Shown: piece after piece, positions 14,545 through 15,986 of the stretch
Numbering within the stretch: position 1 is the first letter of the stretch
How the letters are laid out: each line of letters starts with the position of its first letter
Assembly (NCBI GenBank): GCA_036986155.1
Contig: BTRA01000071.1
Location: forward strand, 1 to 15,986
Source of the DNA: JACZXQ01 sp036986155
Lineage (GTDB): Bacteria > Gemmatimonadota > Gemmatimonadetes > Longimicrobiales > Gaopeijiaceae
Direction of reading: 5' to 3'
Length of the DNA stretch: 15,986 nt
Notes under the pieces: model-generated
Told to the model about the DNA's origin: nothing
Database searches by the model: none
What the model saw: the letters and a program-made list of their open reading frames with translations, nothing else
Translations under genes and position numbers: made by a program

Positions 14545-15603
14545 ATGCCACCGTTCCTAGAAAGTATGCAGATGTGGGCCACGTTTTCCGGGCGCCACTT
14601 CATCGTCATGCTCTGGTGGGTCTGGGCGCTTGCCGTTGCGCTCACGGCTCTTAGCGAATCGTTCTTCTTCGACACTTGGCGGCGGCGCCTGCTCGAGGCG
14701 CGTGACGACGGCTGGCGGACGGTGGGGCTGGCCGCGCTCCTCGGGGTGCTGAGCCCGCCGAGCCGTAGCCGGATATTCGCGCAGGCCAAGGAGTTATTGG
14801 CGCGCGGCGTCAGCCCGGCCGGAGTGATGGCGTATCTCGTCTCGGCCCAGGCGCTATTCATCTGGCTCTTGTTCTTCATCGTGGAGCTGGACGGACCGCA
14901 GCCCATGCTCGGACAATTCGTCGCCGTCGCCGTGGTGTTGGTAGTGCTGGTTTACGGGCTCCGGAGGACGCCGAAATCACTGTGGGAAGAGGCACGGCAG
15001 TCCGCCGCCCGCCAACTCGCGGATGGGGTGGAAACCACACCCATCGCACGGCGCGGGCCGGTCCTGGTGCGGCTCGGCAGGTCCCTCGGGGGACAAGCCT
15101 ACTCGCTTTGGTGGCCATTGCTTTTCGGATTACTCGGCATCGGTTTCTTTCTCGCCCTCGGCCAGTCACCGGGGTATCTGTCGCTGCAGAGTACGAAGGG
15201 ACCTCTGGTGCAGCTCGGGAACGCCGTTGTAGGCCTCTTGATTGCCTTTGTGACCGGTGCTCCTCTCGTCGGCAATGCACTGTTCGCGGCGGGACTGTGG
15301 AAGGCCGAATTCGTGAGCTACGCCGGGCTGTCCGCCTTCTATCTTGGGACGCTCGTCATGCCGTTCGCGCTGCATCGGTATTACGCGCTCTTGGGTGTGG
15401 AGCTGGGCAAGCAGGTGCTGGTGTGGCTCGTGGTCGCGATTTTAGCGGGCGCGCTGGCGGCTACGGCGTGGTGGTGGGGCCTCGACTGGCTGGCTGGCGC
15501 GTTTGGGCTCCGCGATTGGTTCGAGGCGCTTACGCACTCGACGCTCTGGCCTAACGACGTACCGTGGTTCCACCACTGGTTCCAGCCCATGTCTGGGATG
15601 TGA
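14545..15603 (+). CDS. Divergent ArsP/DUF318-type permease lacking the family cysteines
   Basis: A 352-residue membrane protein with about eight hydrophobic helices in two halves. Each half carries a segment recalling the ArsP/DUF318 permease repeat: LSPPSRSRIFAQAKELLARG followed by SPAGVMAYLVSAQALF, and VTGAPLVGNALFAAGLWKA followed by VSYAGLSAFYLGTLVMP. In the family these places often read like CSC...P and CSAGN; here no cysteine is present. A basic cytoplasmic loop (TPKSLWEEARQSAARQ) joins the halves, and the C-terminus is rich in Trp, His and Met. It lies 40 bp after the barrel gene and 38 bp before an HMA protein gene, so the three form one operon. ArsP exports organoarsenicals; the substrate of this relative is unknown. 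The family call is from remembered motifs and is moderate. Confidence 0.68.
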   Translation: MPPFLESMQMWATFSGRHFIVMLWWVWALAVALTALSESFFFDTWRRRLLEARDDGWRTVGLAALLGVLSPPSRSRIFAQAKELLARGVSPAGVMAYLVSAQALFIWLLFFIVELDGPQPMLGQFVAVAVVLVVLVYGLRRTPKSLWEEARQSAARQLADGVETTPIARRGPVLVRLGRSLGGQAYSLWWPLLFGLLGIGFFLALGQSPGYLSLQSTKGPLVQLGNAVVGLLIAFVTGAPLVGNALFAAGLWKAEFVSYAGLSAFYLGTLVMPFALHRYYALLGVELGKQVLVWLVVAILAGALAATAWWWGLDWLAGAFGLRDWFEALTHSTLWPNDVPWFHHWFQPMSGM

Positions 15604-15641
15604 GGGTGACATAAACCTTGTTCATAGAGGAGGACGTAATA

Positions 15642-15986
15642 ATGAAGGTTTTTCGGAAAGTAATCGCCTTGGCGTTTGCCTTGAGCCTGGCAGCGCCCGC
15701 GGCTTACGGGCAGGAACGGGCTCAAGTCCAGAATGATGGTCCACGCCAGATCGAGGTTATGATCCTCGGAATGAGCTGCCCGTTTTGCGCCTATGGAGTC
15801 GAGCAAAAGCTCAAGAAGCTCGACGGCGTGACTGAACTCGAGGTCGTGTTGGAGACGGGGCTCGCCACGCTGCGCCTGGAAGAAGACGCGGACATCCGGA
15901 ACGAGTTACTCCAAAAAACCGTGAAGGACGCAGGCTTCGAGGTGGCCAAGATCTCACGCAGCTTCGAATCCGAATTCCCGGACTAC
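15642..15986 (+). CDS. Periplasmic MerP-like HMA metal-binding protein, 3' end outside the window
   Basis: 115 codons are visible with no stop before the window end. The start ATG has AGGAGG about 8 nt upstream, a strong ribosome binding site. Residues 1-23 are a signal peptide (KVFRKVIALAFALSLAAPAAYG). The HMA domain follows: beta strand RQIEVMILGM, metal site Cys46/Cys49 in GMSCPFCA, helix VEQKLKKLDGV, strands ELEVVLETGLATLRL, and a final segment KDAGFEVAKI. Both site positions are ordinary Cys codons here, unlike the mer operon protein. As last visible gene of the barrel-permease operon it is a likely periplasmic metal chaperone for the permease; the metal is not evident. Confidence 0.88.
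   Translation, partial: MKVFRKVIALAFALSLAAPAAYGQERAQVQNDGPRQIEVMILGMSCPFCAYGVEQKLKKLDGVTELEVVLETGLATLRLEEDADIRNELLQKTVKDAGFEVAKISRSFESEFPDY

Overview
The window is high-GC DNA from a didermic (Gram-negative-type) bacterium. It encodes outer-membrane factors, a lipoprotein adaptor and several Sec-type signal peptides, many ending in Ala-Ala-Gln. That style and the GC content would fit Gemmatimonadota or a similar environmental lineage, but nothing here fixes the taxon. The whole window is a heavy-metal resistance island: every gene with a recognisable function handles metal ions, and I see no transposase, integrase, RNA gene or CRISPR array.

Layout. (1) 1-6065, plus strand: a small secreted Cys/Met/His-containing protein, then a tripartite CusCBA-type Cu(I)/Ag(I) efflux operon: TolC-like outer-membrane factor, CusB-like lipoprotein adaptor and CusA-like RND pump, joined by ATGA start/stop overlaps. 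(2) 10137 down to 6069, minus strand: a mercury operon, merR > promoter/operator > merT > merP-like HMA gene > merA > DUF302 secreted protein > six-helix membrane protein. It meets the cus operon tail to tail with 3 bp between. (3) 10617-10213 minus and 10726-13182 plus: a second MerR-type regulator divergent from a P1B-type metal ATPase, with a near-perfect MerR-type palindrome between them. (4) 13443/13485-15986, plus strand: a near-copy of that palindrome and promoter, followed by an outer-membrane barrel protein, a divergent ArsP/DUF318-type permease and a periplasmic MerP-like HMA protein cut by the window end.

The standout feature is the merP-like gene (9261-8791, minus). Its HMA metal-binding motif GMTCxxC has an in-frame UGA exactly where the first cysteine should be (GMT-UGA-DGCA). 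The frame continues for 94 sense codons with an intact HMA domain and ends in an ATGA overlap with merA. Neighbouring genes use TGA as an ordinary stop, so the code is not globally reassigned. Just after the UGA lies a stem-loop with the spacing and loop content of a bacterial SECIS. The best reading is a selenocysteine-containing mercury-binding protein (Sec-MerP), in a locus whose MerA lacks its own N-terminal HMA domain. A one-step nonsense mutation (UGU/UGC to UGA) remains the main alternative.

How the parts fit: MerR senses Hg(II); Sec-MerP (periplasmic face of the membrane) and MerT bring Hg(II) to cytoplasmic MerA for reduction; DUF302 and the six-helix protein are coupled accessory genes of unknown role. 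The ATPase would move a soft metal out of the cytoplasm, the cus pump would export Cu/Ag across the envelope, and the OMP-permease-HMA operon appears co-regulated with the ATPase through the shared operator.
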